The notes: generated from the letters alone by a model not told the origin. A stretch of DNA of 64,000 bases from Nitrosopumilus zosterae (GCF_025998175.1 NZ_AP026695.1:496001-560000); one strand, 5' to 3'. Shown: positions 7,765 to 16,555, counted from the first letter of the stretch. Translations and numbers: made by a program.

Positions 7765-8115
7765 ATGATTAAAATTAAAAGAATTTATGAAGATTATTCA
7801 AAAACTGATGGGTATAGAATATTGGTGGATAGGCTGTGGCCTCGAGGAATTACAAAAGAGCGTGCCAAAATTGATTTATGGATAAAAGAAATCACTCCAA
7901 GCAACGATTTACGGAAATGGTATCACGATAACATAGAAAAAAGAGAGCAATTCCAGAAAAAATACCTTGTCGAAATTGAGAAAAATTCCGACTCGTTTAA
8001 TGAAATTAAAAAAATAATTAATGATAAAAAAACCGTTACTCTTCTTTCTGCATCAAAAGATCCTAAACCTATTCATGCTATCGTTTTACAAAAAACATTA
8101 ACATACAAATCGTAA
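7765..8115 (+). CDS. DUF488 family protein
   Basis: 116 residues from ATG 7765 (MIKIKRIYEDYS); a TTG at 7753 is a weaker alternative. Contains the hallmark RILVDRLWPRGITKE followed by DLWIKEITPSNDLRKWY and a terminal strand-helix with LLSASKDP. DUF488 proteins are small soluble alpha/beta proteins of unknown function, often near stress genes. It follows the broken uspA by 13 nt, suggesting a former or present operon. Confidence 0.88.
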   Translation: MIKIKRIYEDYSKTDGYRILVDRLWPRGITKERAKIDLWIKEITPSNDLRKWYHDNIEKREQFQKKYLVEIEKNSDSFNEIKKIINDKKTVTLLSASKDPKPIHAIVLQKTLTYKS

Positions 8116-8203
8116 TTTCATCTTTACTGTGATTTTTATCCCTTATTTAGCATCTGAATCACAGTAATATGGAATTAAAAAAAACTATTAATTAAAAACC
8201 AGT

Positions 8204-8653
8204 TCAGTTCTTTTTTGAATTTATGATTTTTTGATCGATAAAATCTACAAACTCATCTCTGAATTTTTGAGAATTATCATAAAACCAAGACTTGTGAAGA
8301 TCTCCTTCTATCTTGATTATGTTGTACCACGTACGTGGAATCTTTTTGTAACGATCATATACTGTTGCAACCATGTTAATTGACATAAATGCATACGATT
8401 CATATCCGTATAGTCTTGAACCATCAAAAGATTTTTTGTAGTTGTTTGTTTTATGCGGATCTCTGAAATCTGGATGGTCTACACCTACCTTCATTAATTG
8501 TGTGTATGTGTTGTCCAATGAACTGTAAAGGCGAACATCTTCTGATTTTTTTGCTGTATATATGGAAATAACAATAGCAGTTATAGAAATTATTAACGGA
8601 ACAAGTATTACAACAATATCTGGCGTGTTTTCAAGAAGCATATTTTCCATCAA
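8204..8653 (-). CDS. membrane-anchored protein of unknown function
   Basis: 149 residues: one N-terminal TM helix (about 12-32, VVILVPLIISITAIVISIY) and a mostly helical soluble part rich in Tyr and charged residues (DHPDFRDPHKTNNY, YDRYKKIPRTWYN, SQKFRDEFVDFI). The arrangement resembles DUF4760-type membrane-anchored helical proteins, but I cannot place it firmly. It lies 16 nt downstream of the flavodoxin gene on the same strand, so cotranscription is likely. Confidence 0.6.
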   Translation of the reverse strand: MMENMLLENTPDIVVILVPLIISITAIVISIYTAKKSEDVRLYSSLDNTYTQLMKVGVDHPDFRDPHKTNNYKKSFDGSRLYGYESYAFMSINMVATVYDRYKKIPRTWYNIIKIEGDLHKSWFYDNSQKFRDEFVDFIDQKIINSKKN

Positions 8654-8669
8654 TCAAAAATATCTATAA

Positions 8670-9194
8670 TTATAATCCCATTTCAGATTTTAGTTGAGTA
8701 CACCATAGTTTGACTCTTTCTTCAGTCTGATCTGATTCGCCGTCTTCATCAACAGGCAGCCCACAAAACTTTCCATCAATGATACTTTTTGAACCCGTGA
8801 AGGTGTATCCGTCTGTACTTACATATCCAACCATTTTTGCACCAGCTTTTTCAAAATACCTGTGCAACTCCTCCATTGCATCAACAAAATTATCTGCATA
8901 ACCTGCAGCGTCACCCGTGCCACATATTGCGACGGGTTTACCCCTAAGGTCTAAATTCCCAATTTTTTCTAACAGTTCATCCCAAGCAGTACCTGATCTA
9001 TTTTCCTCCTCACCAGTATTCCATGTAGGAATGGCACAGATGAGACCATCCATTTCTAGGAATTGACTTATGTCTCCTCTAACTTCAGAAACATCTTTGG
9101 GATCTGCAGATAAATCACCTAATTCATTTTTTATCTTGGCACATACCATTTCAGTCTTGCCAGTTTGTGAGCCAAAGTAAATTCCAATAGTCAT
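8670..9194 (-). CDS. fldA: long-chain flavodoxin
   Basis: Low-potential FMN electron carrier. The phosphate-binding loop FGSQTGKTE is at the N-terminus. PTWNTGEEENRSG is the 60s FMN loop, and GTGDAAGYADNFVDAM the 90s loop followed by the long-chain insertion (about 174 residues). Start taken at MTIGIYFG (9194) rather than MSYMTIG (9203), because a minus-strand TATA-like TGAATTAAATATC at 9214-9226 then sits at the usual distance for a leaderless transcript. Flavodoxin often replaces ferredoxin under iron limitation; a ferredoxin is also encoded at 6320. Confidence 0.88.
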   Translation of the reverse strand: MTIGIYFGSQTGKTEMVCAKIKNELGDLSADPKDVSEVRGDISQFLEMDGLICAIPTWNTGEEENRSGTAWDELLEKIGNLDLRGKPVAICGTGDAAGYADNFVDAMEELHRYFEKAGAKMVGYVSTDGYTFTGSKSIIDGKFCGLPVDEDGESDQTEERVKLWCTQLKSEMGL

Positions 9195-9351
9195 GTAACT
9201 CATCCTCTTTCATGATATTTAATTCAGATGTTTTTCAAAGAGAGTAAACTAAAAGACTGATTTTACCACTCTCATTCAATGTCTATTTTTTCATTTTCAG
9301 TGCTGATAAGCATGATGCTCCTTTAATTCATATAAAAAATATTGTAAATCA

Positions 9352-9570
9352 ATGAATAAAGATGAATTGGAATCAAAATGTAAGGGAAGTTCTCTAACTT
9401 CAGAAGACATACAACAAATATTTCAAAATCAAGAAGATGCTACAAAATATAGACAATTAAAAGAAAAAATGAAGCAAGTTGAAGATGAATCATATCTATT
9501 AGACCGATTAGATGCATGTGATACATCAGGAGCTGTTGAAGTTCTCAAAGAATTTTTATCTGACAAATAG
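9352..9570 (+). CDS. small helical protein, function unknown
   Basis: 72 hydrophilic residues, mostly predicted helix, with a charged middle (YRQLKEKMKQVEDES) and only two Cys. It precedes the hemerythrin-domain gene by 14 nt on the same strand, so the two probably form an operon. No family recognised. Confidence 0.55.
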   Translation: MNKDELESKCKGSSLTSEDIQQIFQNQEDATKYRQLKEKMKQVEDESYLLDRLDACDTSGAVEVLKEFLSDK

Positions 9571-9584
9571 TTTGGTGATACAAA

Positions 9585-10130
9585 ATGAGTGCAACTAATC
9601 AACTACGTACAGATCATGATCAGGTGAAACGTTTGGAAAAAATAGTCTTCAAATGCTCTGAGGAATTAAAAAAAGGTACAGATATTCCATTTTTGGATTT
9701 ATCTAAAATTATGATTGTAATTTCTGAGTTTATTGACACCATTCATCATTCTCGAGAAGAAGATTCCTATTTCCCATGTGTGTCAAATCATGACTCTCTA
9801 AAAGATGAGATTCATCGATTTCTAGTTGAGCATGAATTTGGAAGAAATGTCGCACGTTTAATATCCCGTCATCTAAAATTGTGGAAAGAAGGATCTGATG
9901 AAAGAGAACCTGTTTCAAGATATCTTAATGCATACGGTGTGTTTCTAAAAGATCATTTGCACAAAGAAAACAAATTTTTTGATACTGCTGAGGCTACTGT
10001 TCTGACAAAGGAAGAAGAGACTAACATGTACGAGGAATACAAATCAGTGTTTGCAATAGTAAAAAAAGTCGAAGATATGATTAAAGAAATTGACTATTTG
10101 GAATCTAGACCTTGGAATCTGTCAAAATAG
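9585..10130 (+). CDS. hemerythrin-like (HHE) cation-binding protein
   Basis: 181 residues forming a four-helix bundle with the usual metal ligands in order: LRTDHDQV in helix 1, IHHSREEDSYF in helix 2, FLVEHEFGR in helix 3 and LKDHLHKENKFF in helix 4. Such proteins bind a di-iron centre and sense or handle oxygen, nitric oxide or iron. Cytoplasmic, no signal peptide. In an ammonia oxidiser a role in NO or iron homeostasis is plausible but not shown. Confidence 0.85.
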   Translation: MSATNQLRTDHDQVKRLEKIVFKCSEELKKGTDIPFLDLSKIMIVISEFIDTIHHSREEDSYFPCVSNHDSLKDEIHRFLVEHEFGRNVARLISRHLKLWKEGSDEREPVSRYLNAYGVFLKDHLHKENKFFDTAEATVLTKEEETNMYEEYKSVFAIVKKVEDMIKEIDYLESRPWNLSK

Positions 10131-10388
10131 TTCAAACAATCTGAAATCCTGATGTTCTAATGTACAAATCCATCTAAAATTATGTTGAATGTGCCTATTT
10201 GACTGTCCTATTTAATTCAAAATACTTTTTCAATCAGGATGAAGTAAAAGATGATCCAAGTCATACTGCTAAAATGATGACGAATAGGATCTATTTTTCT
10301 AATTCGAGACTATTTTTATTCCTGAAATGATCTGCAAATCTAATTTGTTATATCTGAACTTTCATTAGTTAAAACATATTTTGAGTGA
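10131..10388. other. intergenic region with repeat block, no gene
   Basis: No coding frame seen. It holds one TATTTAATTCAAAATAC block (about 10209-10225) of the dispersed intergenic family, followed by CTTTTTCAAT. Confidence 0.35.
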
Positions 10389-10763
10389 TTATTTCAAACG
10401 CTTGTAAATTTCTTTAAACTCTGCTGATAGATTGTATGAAATATTCAATATGTGAGTTAACTGATTCATCGATGTCATATTATTTCCAACCTGCCTTAGA
10501 ATGGTCAGAGCTTTCTGTGGTGAAGTTGTAGATGGTTGCACTTTACCATTCCATGTTTTAAAAGAATTCTCTACATCTAAACAGAAATTCAAAATAAATT
10601 CCTTCCAGTTTGGCATTTCGCTTAATTTCTTTTTTCCAAGAAATACTTGTGACAATTCACGAAATTCATTTTTTCTATCCATGTATAGTAATTCTAACGA
10701 TTCATGAATTTTTTCTTCAGTGTATTGAGATGTATTGAGCATATACATTCCTTGGATACTCAT
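10389..10763 (-). CDS. helical protein of unknown function
   Basis: 124 residues, predicted almost entirely helical (TEEKIHESLELLYMDRKNEF; KALTILRQVGNNM; NLSAEFKEIYKRL). Its ATG overlaps the stop of the zinc-ribbon gene upstream (10760-11002) by 4 nt, so the pair is translated together. No recognised family; possibly an interaction partner of the zinc-ribbon protein. Confidence 0.55.
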   Translation of the reverse strand: MSIQGMYMLNTSQYTEEKIHESLELLYMDRKNEFRELSQVFLGKKKLSEMPNWKEFILNFCLDVENSFKTWNGKVQPSTTSPQKALTILRQVGNNMTSMNQLTHILNISYNLSAEFKEIYKRLK

Positions 10764-11002
10764 AACTCTACAACCTTTAAATCTTTGAGTAACTTGTTCT
10801 CTAAACTATACCTTTTCTTGTGATAAATTCTGTTTTTTGCCCTCACTCGTAATTTTGTGTTGCAACAAGAGCATCGAATTAGCTTTGTTTGAATAAATCT
10901 GGAACATGTAGTACACCATTTTAACCCATTTTGGTATTTCAAACCTCCTTCGAATCTTTTTGTTATAAAATTAATACAATATTCTTTACATCTTGGTGCC
11001 AA
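10760..11002 (-). CDS. zinc-ribbon protein, probably nucleic-acid binding
   Basis: 80 residues, strongly basic. It has an N-terminal RCKEYC pair, then WCTTC and CSCC, giving two Cys pairs for a zinc ribbon, and a Lys/Arg-rich tail (LRVRAKNRIYHKKR). The pattern is one I associate with thaumarchaeal small zinc-ribbon proteins. First gene of a two-gene operon with the 124-residue helical protein. Confidence 0.65.
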   Translation of the reverse strand: MAPRCKEYCINFITKRFEGGLKYQNGLKWCTTCSRFIQTKLIRCSCCNTKLRVRAKNRIYHKKRYSLENKLLKDLKVVEL

Positions 11003-11108
11003 TAGAAGAATAGATTATTTCTATTAGATAAGATCAGCGTATACTGTCGTTTGCAAATGACTGCAGAATAAACTTCTTAGTTAATATCATCATAGTAACA
11101 TTTCTTTT

Positions 11109-12308
11109 GTGGACAGAACTATTGTAATGCTTGTAGGAGTTATCTCTCTTGGAGTAACTCTTGGAATTTTTTTCCTAGATGCAGAATTACCTTTACAGTC
11201 CTTTGCAGATAAAAACTCTGTCCACAATTCCCCCATAACACGTACCTATACTGTGATTGCTGAGGATACGACACTTGAGATTGCACCTGGAACTAGAGTT
11301 GAAGCTTGGACTTACAATGGAACCATTCCTGGTCCAACATTGAGGGCAACTGAGGGTGATCGAGTAATTATTAATTTCATCAATAATGGAAAACTTCCAC
11401 ATACGATGCATTTTCACGGAGATCATAATGAAAAAAACGATGGAGTTTTCCAAGAAGTTCTTCCAGGTGAATCCTATACATATGATTTCACTGCAGAACC
11501 TGCAGGATTATTCATGTATCATTGTCATGTAATGCCTGTATCTGAACATATTAGAAATGGATTGTATGGTGCTTTCATTGTAGATCCAAAAGAAGGATTA
11601 GAGCCTGCTAGAGAATACGTTCTTGTAAAGGGTGAATATGATTTGGAAGACCAAGAGACTTGGACTCCTGATTATGTTTTCTTTAACGGATATGCTGATC
11701 AATACTGGAATAACCCATTACCTGTAAAGACTGGAGAAAAAGTAAGATTGTATTATGTTGACATGGGTGCAATTGCTGCATTTGGATTTCACATTCATGG
11801 AACAATATTTGATACTATAATATCTGGAATTTGGGAAAATGAACCTATCAAAACACAAACTTGGGAAGTAAGTCCCGGAAATGCAGCTATCTTCGAGGCA
11901 ACATGGAAAGAACCGGGAAGGTATCTTTTCCATTTGCATGGAGTTCCAGAAGAAAAGGGAACTATGGCTTACTTTGATGTAAGGGATGCTTCCTCTGATG
12001 CAGTCGACGGAGTAGATGTGGCAAGAACAAAATCTGTTGACATGTGGGAATGGCAAAAGCAGATTGCGATTAATTTACAACAACCAGATACGAATGGCAA
12101 AATTACAAAAACATCTGATTCATCACTTGATGATATTTTCGGAGAACCTGTGAATATCTGCTTTAAGATTAACCAGTATGCATTACCAAATACTGTAGTT
12201 ATGGATGATTCTGTATATCGAAAAGCCAAAGATTTACAATTCAAATTTACAAAATTGGATCAAAGTTTGATCAAAGACTTGGAATATACTGTGTTTATTC
12301 TATCATGA
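11109..12308 (+). CDS. two-domain multicopper oxidase fused to a C-terminal class III cyclase fragment
   Basis: Signal anchor at about 5-23, then cupredoxin domain 1 (about 45-160) with HTMHFHG (98-104) and MYHCHVMPVSEH, and domain 2 (about 190-292) with FHIHG and FHLHG. HxH/HCH/HxH pairs indicate a type 1 copper in domain 1 and a trinuclear site between domains, so a secreted two-domain laccase or nitrite-reductase-like oxidase. After about residue 336 the sequence changes to SLDDIFGEPVN ... KINQYALPNTVVMDDSVY ... YTVFIL, which aligns with the last 65 residues of the cyclase at 4365-6110 (VEDIFGSTVN ... KINRLATTNGVVIGKSLY). That piece lacks both metal aspartates and cannot be catalytic. A chimera left by recombination is likely. 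Confidence 0.85.
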   Translation: MDRTIVMLVGVISLGVTLGIFFLDAELPLQSFADKNSVHNSPITRTYTVIAEDTTLEIAPGTRVEAWTYNGTIPGPTLRATEGDRVIINFINNGKLPHTMHFHGDHNEKNDGVFQEVLPGESYTYDFTAEPAGLFMYHCHVMPVSEHIRNGLYGAFIVDPKEGLEPAREYVLVKGEYDLEDQETWTPDYVFFNGYADQYWNNPLPVKTGEKVRLYYVDMGAIAAFGFHIHGTIFDTIISGIWENEPIKTQTWEVSPGNAAIFEATWKEPGRYLFHLHGVPEEKGTMAYFDVRDASSDAVDGVDVARTKSVDMWEWQKQIAINLQQPDTNGKITKTSDSSLDDIFGEPVNICFKINQYALPNTVVMDDSVYRKAKDLQFKFTKLDQSLIKDLEYTVFILS

Positions 12309-12347
12309 TCTCCTATTTTTCTCAAATAACCCTCGTTTCAACGGTCT

Positions 12348-12413
12348 TATTTATTTCAAAACACCTTTCATGCTAGTCTATCGCTCATTCTATAATCATA
12401 TAACATGTAAAGA
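12348..12413. repeat. dispersed intergenic element, copy B
   Basis: Shares three blocks with copy A at 1847-1920: TATTTATTTCAAAACACC, TATCGCTCATTCTATA and TATAACATG followed by AAAGAA. Lies between the oxidase-cyclase chimera and the complete cyclase gene. Confidence 0.4.
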
Positions 12414-12503
12414 AGATTTCTTGTCTTTGAAATTCAATTAAAAGTGAAGAAACTGAAAAGATGCAAGTCTTATCTTGATATCTTCATCTAACAACTTAAA
12501 CTA

Positions 12504-13340
12504 GTGTGCATCACAAGTATCTTGTTGGAAAACAATGCAAAAGATATTGCAAAAATAGGAATTAAGAATTTACTGTCGCCAAAAACGCCCAGTATAGTTG
12601 ACATGTTACTGGGGCGCGGTACAGAAAAAGTTGTGGATTCTGAGACCTTGGTTGAAGAAATACAAGACAGGGTACACAAATCACTAAACCAGGAGTTTCT
12701 TTATTCTGCGGTAACCGAAGAATCAGAAATGTTTCTTAGAGAAAGAGTGTTGCAGAGTATGAATATGGCAGTTTTGTTTGTAGATTTGGTAGGGTCCACC
12801 TCCATGATCTTAAATTTACCGAAAGAAAAACTTGCTACTATTTTTACTACCTTTGCTCAAGAGATGGCCTATGTGATAAAACGCCATGATGGATTTGTAT
12901 TGAAATTTGTTGGTGATGCTGTGATTGGATATTTTGTTGCAGAAGAACTGTCTACATCTGTTGCAAGCAGAGCGGTTTCTTGTGCAGAATCAATGTTGAA
13001 AATTATCAAAGTTGGAATAAATCCAATTTTAAAAAGTAACAATCTTCCGGAATTAAAGATAAAGATCGGCATAGATTATGGCGAAAACACAATTGTACGA
13101 TATGGGGATGATTTGCAAGAGGCACACGTGGATATTTTGGGACCGTCTGTTAGCATGGCAGCTAAAATTCAAAATTTAGCCCAGTCTGATCAAATAATGG
13201 TTGGCGGTGACGTATATGCAAAACTTCATGGCTCTATTCAAGAATATTTTGTTAATTTAGATTTGGAAAAATCCAATTGGGATTACAAGTCTGCAAAAAC
13301 CAAAAAAGTTTATCCAGTATATGCCTATGTTGGAAAATAA
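12504..13340 (+). CDS. soluble class III adenylate/guanylate cyclase-like protein
   Basis: 278 residues, GTG start, no TM. The N-terminal ~90 residues are helical (KSLNQEFLYSAV ...), followed by the cyclase homology domain (about 92-278). Metal aspartates are in FVDLVGSTS and KFVGDAVIGYF; Lys before FVGD and Asp in VDILGPS fit ATP selection. In GPSVSMAAKI the transition-state Asn is Ser and the Arg is Lys, so activity may be low or altered. The stop codon is directly followed by the ATG of a membrane protein gene. Probably cytoplasmic cAMP synthesis or sensing. Confidence 0.8.
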   Translation: MCITSILLENNAKDIAKIGIKNLLSPKTPSIVDMLLGRGTEKVVDSETLVEEIQDRVHKSLNQEFLYSAVTEESEMFLRERVLQSMNMAVLFVDLVGSTSMILNLPKEKLATIFTTFAQEMAYVIKRHDGFVLKFVGDAVIGYFVAEELSTSVASRAVSCAESMLKIIKVGINPILKSNNLPELKIKIGIDYGENTIVRYGDDLQEAHVDILGPSVSMAAKIQNLAQSDQIMVGGDVYAKLHGSIQEYFVNLDLEKSNWDYKSAKTKKVYPVYAYVGK

Positions 13341-13727
13341 ATGATATTCCCGCTATTGTTTAAGAAAGGACTAAGTTTTGTCACGTTTACATTAATTCTG
13401 ATTTTTTTCTTTGGTTTAGTGAACATTGAGCATTCTGCTTTGGGAATTTCTAAACCCATGTTTGCAATTACTGAGCAAACAATAATGATATTTGATATTA
13501 TTTTCTGGGCGATAGTGTGCCTACTTACTGTCGAATTAGTAGTGGCATATCTTGAGATACGAAATGCTAAACATTTCGTAAAAAAATACTGGCTTGAAAT
13601 AATCATGCTTGTTCTGATGCCAATATTTGTAGGATTTAAAATACTAAAAATAACAATAAAAATCATAAAGCAAATCAAAATTATGAAGACAGGATTTAAA
13701 CTCTTTAAAAAAATAAAAAAATCCTAG
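13341..13727 (+). CDS. three-helix membrane protein coupled to the cyclase gene
   Basis: Starts on the base after the cyclase stop codon, so the two are almost certainly cotranslated. 128 residues with hydrophobic helices at about 11-28, 46-70 and 84-102, and a highly basic C-terminus (KITIKIIKQIKIMKTGFKLFKKIKK). Helices 2-3 with the charged loop YLEIRNAKHFVKKYW recall the start of a voltage-sensor-like module, but no pore sequence is present. Could anchor or regulate the cyclase. Confidence 0.6.
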   Translation: MIFPLLFKKGLSFVTFTLILIFFFGLVNIEHSALGISKPMFAITEQTIMIFDIIFWAIVCLLTVELVVAYLEIRNAKHFVKKYWLEIIMLVLMPIFVGFKILKITIKIIKQIKIMKTGFKLFKKIKKS

Positions 13728-13970
13728 AAATAACAAAGTGATTAGTACAATAATCGAACCTAAGCACACGAAAAAGAAACAGTATCTAGAAAATACCTAC
13801 GGGTTCATTTGGTAATTCTTTTAATTCAAAAACTTTTACCGCTGAAATTACAACATATGGCATACTCTATGAGAAATAATTTAAGTGATTTTTTCATTTA
13901 CAATGTTTGTCCAACAAAAATTCTATCAACATCTTAATAGTTTATTTACCAAGTTGTTTAAAAACAGATA

Positions 13971-14438
13971 ATGTACAAAACTATTCTCTTGCCTCATGCA
14001 GGAACTCCGGCAGGAGATGAGGCATTGAAGCATGCCATTTATGTGTCTGGAAAATCATCCCGGATTATTATTTTACATATTGTAGAAGCCGTACAGTATC
14101 CGCCCTCATTTGCGTTATCTTCATCCGAACGAAACAGTCTGCTAAAATCCATTGACGAGGTAAATGAAGAAATGAGACAAGACATGGAAAAAAAGATGGA
14201 AAAATACATTCAGCAATGCAAAGAGAATAACATCAAATCCAAAGTTCAAGTAGTTATTGGGGATGCATCTGAAATAATTTTGGATACTATTGAAAAAGAA
14301 AAAGTGGATCTAATTGTCATGTCAAAACGAAGAAAGCTCAAAGGGGTCAAAAAACTACTCTCATTAGGCAGTGTTTCAAGAAAGATTGTGGAAAATACAT
14401 CTTGTCCTATTTTATTAATCGATGTTGAGAATAAATGA
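13971..14438 (+). CDS. universal stress protein domain protein (UspA)
   Basis: 155 residues with the UspA fold: MYKTILLPHAGTPAGDEAL at the start, IIILHIVEAV strand, a coiled helix, GDASEIILDTIEKEKVDLIVMS and a final VENTSCPILLID. The nucleotide-binding G-x2-G is lost (KRRKLKG), so it probably does not bind ATP in the classical way. Its stop overlaps the start of the next uspA gene by 4 nt. Cytoplasmic, stress related by family. Confidence 0.9.
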   Translation: MYKTILLPHAGTPAGDEALKHAIYVSGKSSRIIILHIVEAVQYPPSFALSSSERNSLLKSIDEVNEEMRQDMEKKMEKYIQQCKENNIKSKVQVVIGDASEIILDTIEKEKVDLIVMSKRRKLKGVKKLLSLGSVSRKIVENTSCPILLIDVENK

Positions 14439-14869
14439 ATGCTCTTTTTGAACATATTTTAGTTCCGTATAATGGAAACTTAGATAGCGAAAAAGCATTT
14501 AGAAAAGCAATGTCTCTGGCAATATCTATTGGTGCAAAGATTACAATCCTTACTTGTTTGGAAGAACGACATACATTTGGATTTAAGACAAAAACAAGCA
14601 AACAAGAGTTTGAAAAAGAAAGTAAACTGGTTGAATTACAACATCAAAAATTAAAAAAATTGGCCAAAGAACACGATGTTTCTTGTGATTCTAAAATTGT
14701 CAAAAATGGATTAGCGTCCATTAAAATCCTTGAATTTGCCGATAAGCACAATGTAGGTTTGATAGTGATGACAAAAACAAAACTTGCTTCTCATTATGAA
14801 AAACAACATTATCATAGTACAGTTGAAAATGTTTTTAGAAATACATCTTGTCCAATTTTGATTCTCTAG
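14435..14869 (+). CDS. universal stress protein domain protein (UspA), second of a pair
   Basis: 144 residues. FEHILVPYNGNLDSEKAFRK begins the domain, ITILTCLEER is strand 2, NVGLIVMTKTK strand 4 and RNTSCPILIL the C-terminal strand. The loop that normally carries G-x2-G-x9-G-S is replaced by a His/Tyr-rich sequence (HYEKQHYHST), so nucleotide binding is doubtful. ATGA overlap with the preceding uspA suggests a heterodimer made from one transcript. Confidence 0.88.
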   Translation: MNALFEHILVPYNGNLDSEKAFRKAMSLAISIGAKITILTCLEERHTFGFKTKTSKQEFEKESKLVELQHQKLKKLAKEHDVSCDSKIVKNGLASIKILEFADKHNVGLIVMTKTKLASHYEKQHYHSTVENVFRNTSCPILIL

Positions 14870-14929
14870 TTCTGTCAAAACACCCAAGGTGAATATGTGG
14901 AAAATTATTGATGATTAAAGAATATGTCT

Positions 14930-15916
14930 TCAAACAAACAACTGAATCAAATAAGTGACCCCCATTCCCATCAATGCACTACCTGGGATTGTAATTATCC
15001 ATGAAAATACAATCTGCCTGCTGACTTTCCATCGTACCGCCCGTTTTCTACGTGCTGCTCCTGAACCCATAATTGTTCCAGTGATTGCATGTGTTGTACT
15101 GGCTGGAATTCCTAATACTGCAAAGATTGCCAGCATTAATCCTCCACTGGTCTCTGCTGCAAATCCTTGATATGGTTTGAGTTTTGTGATCTTCACACCT
15201 AAAGTTTTGATTACTTTGTATCCTCCAAAGAAAGTTCCAAGACCCATCGCTGTTGCAGCAGCCAAGATTACCCATAATGGCATCTCAAGTTCAGGAATCA
15301 TTCCTGCAGAAAATAGGATTAGCACAATGATTCCCATTGTTTTTTGTCCGTCATTGGCCCCGTGAGTTAAAGCAAACCATGCTGAAGAAACAATTTGTAA
15401 TTTGCCAAATGTTTTGTTTACTGGTCCGGGTTTGTAGCCTGCAAATACTGTGATAATCAATGTGGTAACTAAAAGACCGAAAATCATTCCACCAACAGGT
15501 GAAATGACAATTCCTGCAAAAATTTTAGTCAAACCGCCATAAACCAATTTTTCAAATCCTAATCCTGCAATACCTGCACCCATTATGCCTCCTACCAAAG
15601 AGTGGCTATTTGAAATTGGCAATCCGAAATAAGTGCAAAGAGTACTCCAACCAATTGCTCCTGCCAACCCTCCTATGATCATGTAAACTGTAATGTCATC
15701 AGGACTGACAATTCCTTTTGCAATGGTTGTTGCAACAGCCACTCCAAAAATAAAAGGTCCAATAAAATTCATTGCTGCCGACAATCCTACTGCATGAATT
15801 GGTTTTAGCACACGTGTTCCAATTACCGTGGCAACGGAATTTGCAGAATCGTTGAATCCATTAACAAAATCAAAGATTAATGCAACTATGATTGCACCAA
15901 TTGCTATTTCTATCAT
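14930..15916 (-). CDS. pitA: low-affinity inorganic phosphate transporter (PiT family)
   Basis: 328 residues, about ten TM helices. The duplicated PiT signatures are both visible: GFNDSANSVATVIGTR near the N-terminus and THGANDGQKTMG in the second half. Imports phosphate (or metal-phosphate) using an ion gradient. The gene follows the DUF47 gene by 9 nt, the usual Pit operon arrangement. Confidence 0.93.
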   Translation of the reverse strand: MIEIAIGAIIVALIFDFVNGFNDSANSVATVIGTRVLKPIHAVGLSAAMNFIGPFIFGVAVATTIAKGIVSPDDITVYMIIGGLAGAIGWSTLCTYFGLPISNSHSLVGGIMGAGIAGLGFEKLVYGGLTKIFAGIVISPVGGMIFGLLVTTLIITVFAGYKPGPVNKTFGKLQIVSSAWFALTHGANDGQKTMGIIVLILFSAGMIPELEMPLWVILAAATAMGLGTFFGGYKVIKTLGVKITKLKPYQGFAAETSGGLMLAIFAVLGIPASTTHAITGTIMGSGAARRKRAVRWKVSRQIVFSWIITIPGSALMGMGVTYLIQLFV

Positions 15917-15925
15917 TTGATCATC

Positions 15926-16555
15926 TCATGTGTATTTTAGGACAATATCTTCTATGACATCTGCAACATCTACACATCTGTCTGATGCAGTTTCCATTGT
16001 TTCGTAGATGTCCTTTAGTTTGATGATTTTGATTGCATCATTTGTTTCAAATAGCTCTTTGATGGCCTCTCTATACAAATCATCTACAGTATGCTCAATA
16101 TCACTGGTGTTTCTACAATGTTCAATCATGTCTTTTGGATTTTTTATGCGCTGTAGCTTTGAAATCATATACTCTACTTCTTTTGTGGCCTTTACAAGCT
16201 CATGAGCCATCTCTGCGGTATATGGTGGAGGGGTAGTTATTTGATAACTGTAAACTCTAGCTGCAATTCCATCCATGAAATCAATCACATCATCTATTTT
16301 AGATGCAATTCTTTGCATGTCTTCACGATCCAATGGTGTGATGAATGTCTTGTTTAGTTCCGAAAAAATGTCTCTTGTCAAAACATCTGCCTCTGTTTCT
16401 AATTGATGAATTTTTTTTGCTTGCTCTTTGTTACTTAGATCGTTGAATAAAACAACCACTGCTTCAGAGGTTTCAACAGCTTTTTTTGCTAAATCATCCA
16501 GTATCTTTAGGAGTTCTTTTTCATTGGATTTTATCCATGATAACCATTGGCCCAT
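15926..16555 (-). CDS. DUF47/PhoU-like Pit accessory protein
   Basis: 209 residues, all helical, with the DUF47 features: an N-terminal LAKKAVETSE helix, DREDMQRIASKIDDVIDFMDG (a PhoU-type D/E-x-D metal-binding motif) and a final ASDRCVDVADVIEDIVLKY. PhoU-like proteins regulate or assist phosphate uptake. First gene of the operon with the PiT permease. Cytoplasmic. Confidence 0.92.
   Translation of the reverse strand: MGQWLSWIKSNEKELLKILDDLAKKAVETSEAVVVLFNDLSNKEQAKKIHQLETEADVLTRDIFSELNKTFITPLDREDMQRIASKIDDVIDFMDGIAARVYSYQITTPPPYTAEMAHELVKATKEVEYMISKLQRIKNPKDMIEHCRNTSDIEHTVDDLYREAIKELFETNDAIKIIKLKDIYETMETASDRCVDVADVIEDIVLKYT

Noticed and set aside
11969-12244. Minus-strand frame opposite the oxidase-cyclase junction
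   Set aside because: Considered because the junction is unusual, but the plus frame aligns with cyclase sequence and the minus frame with nothing known.
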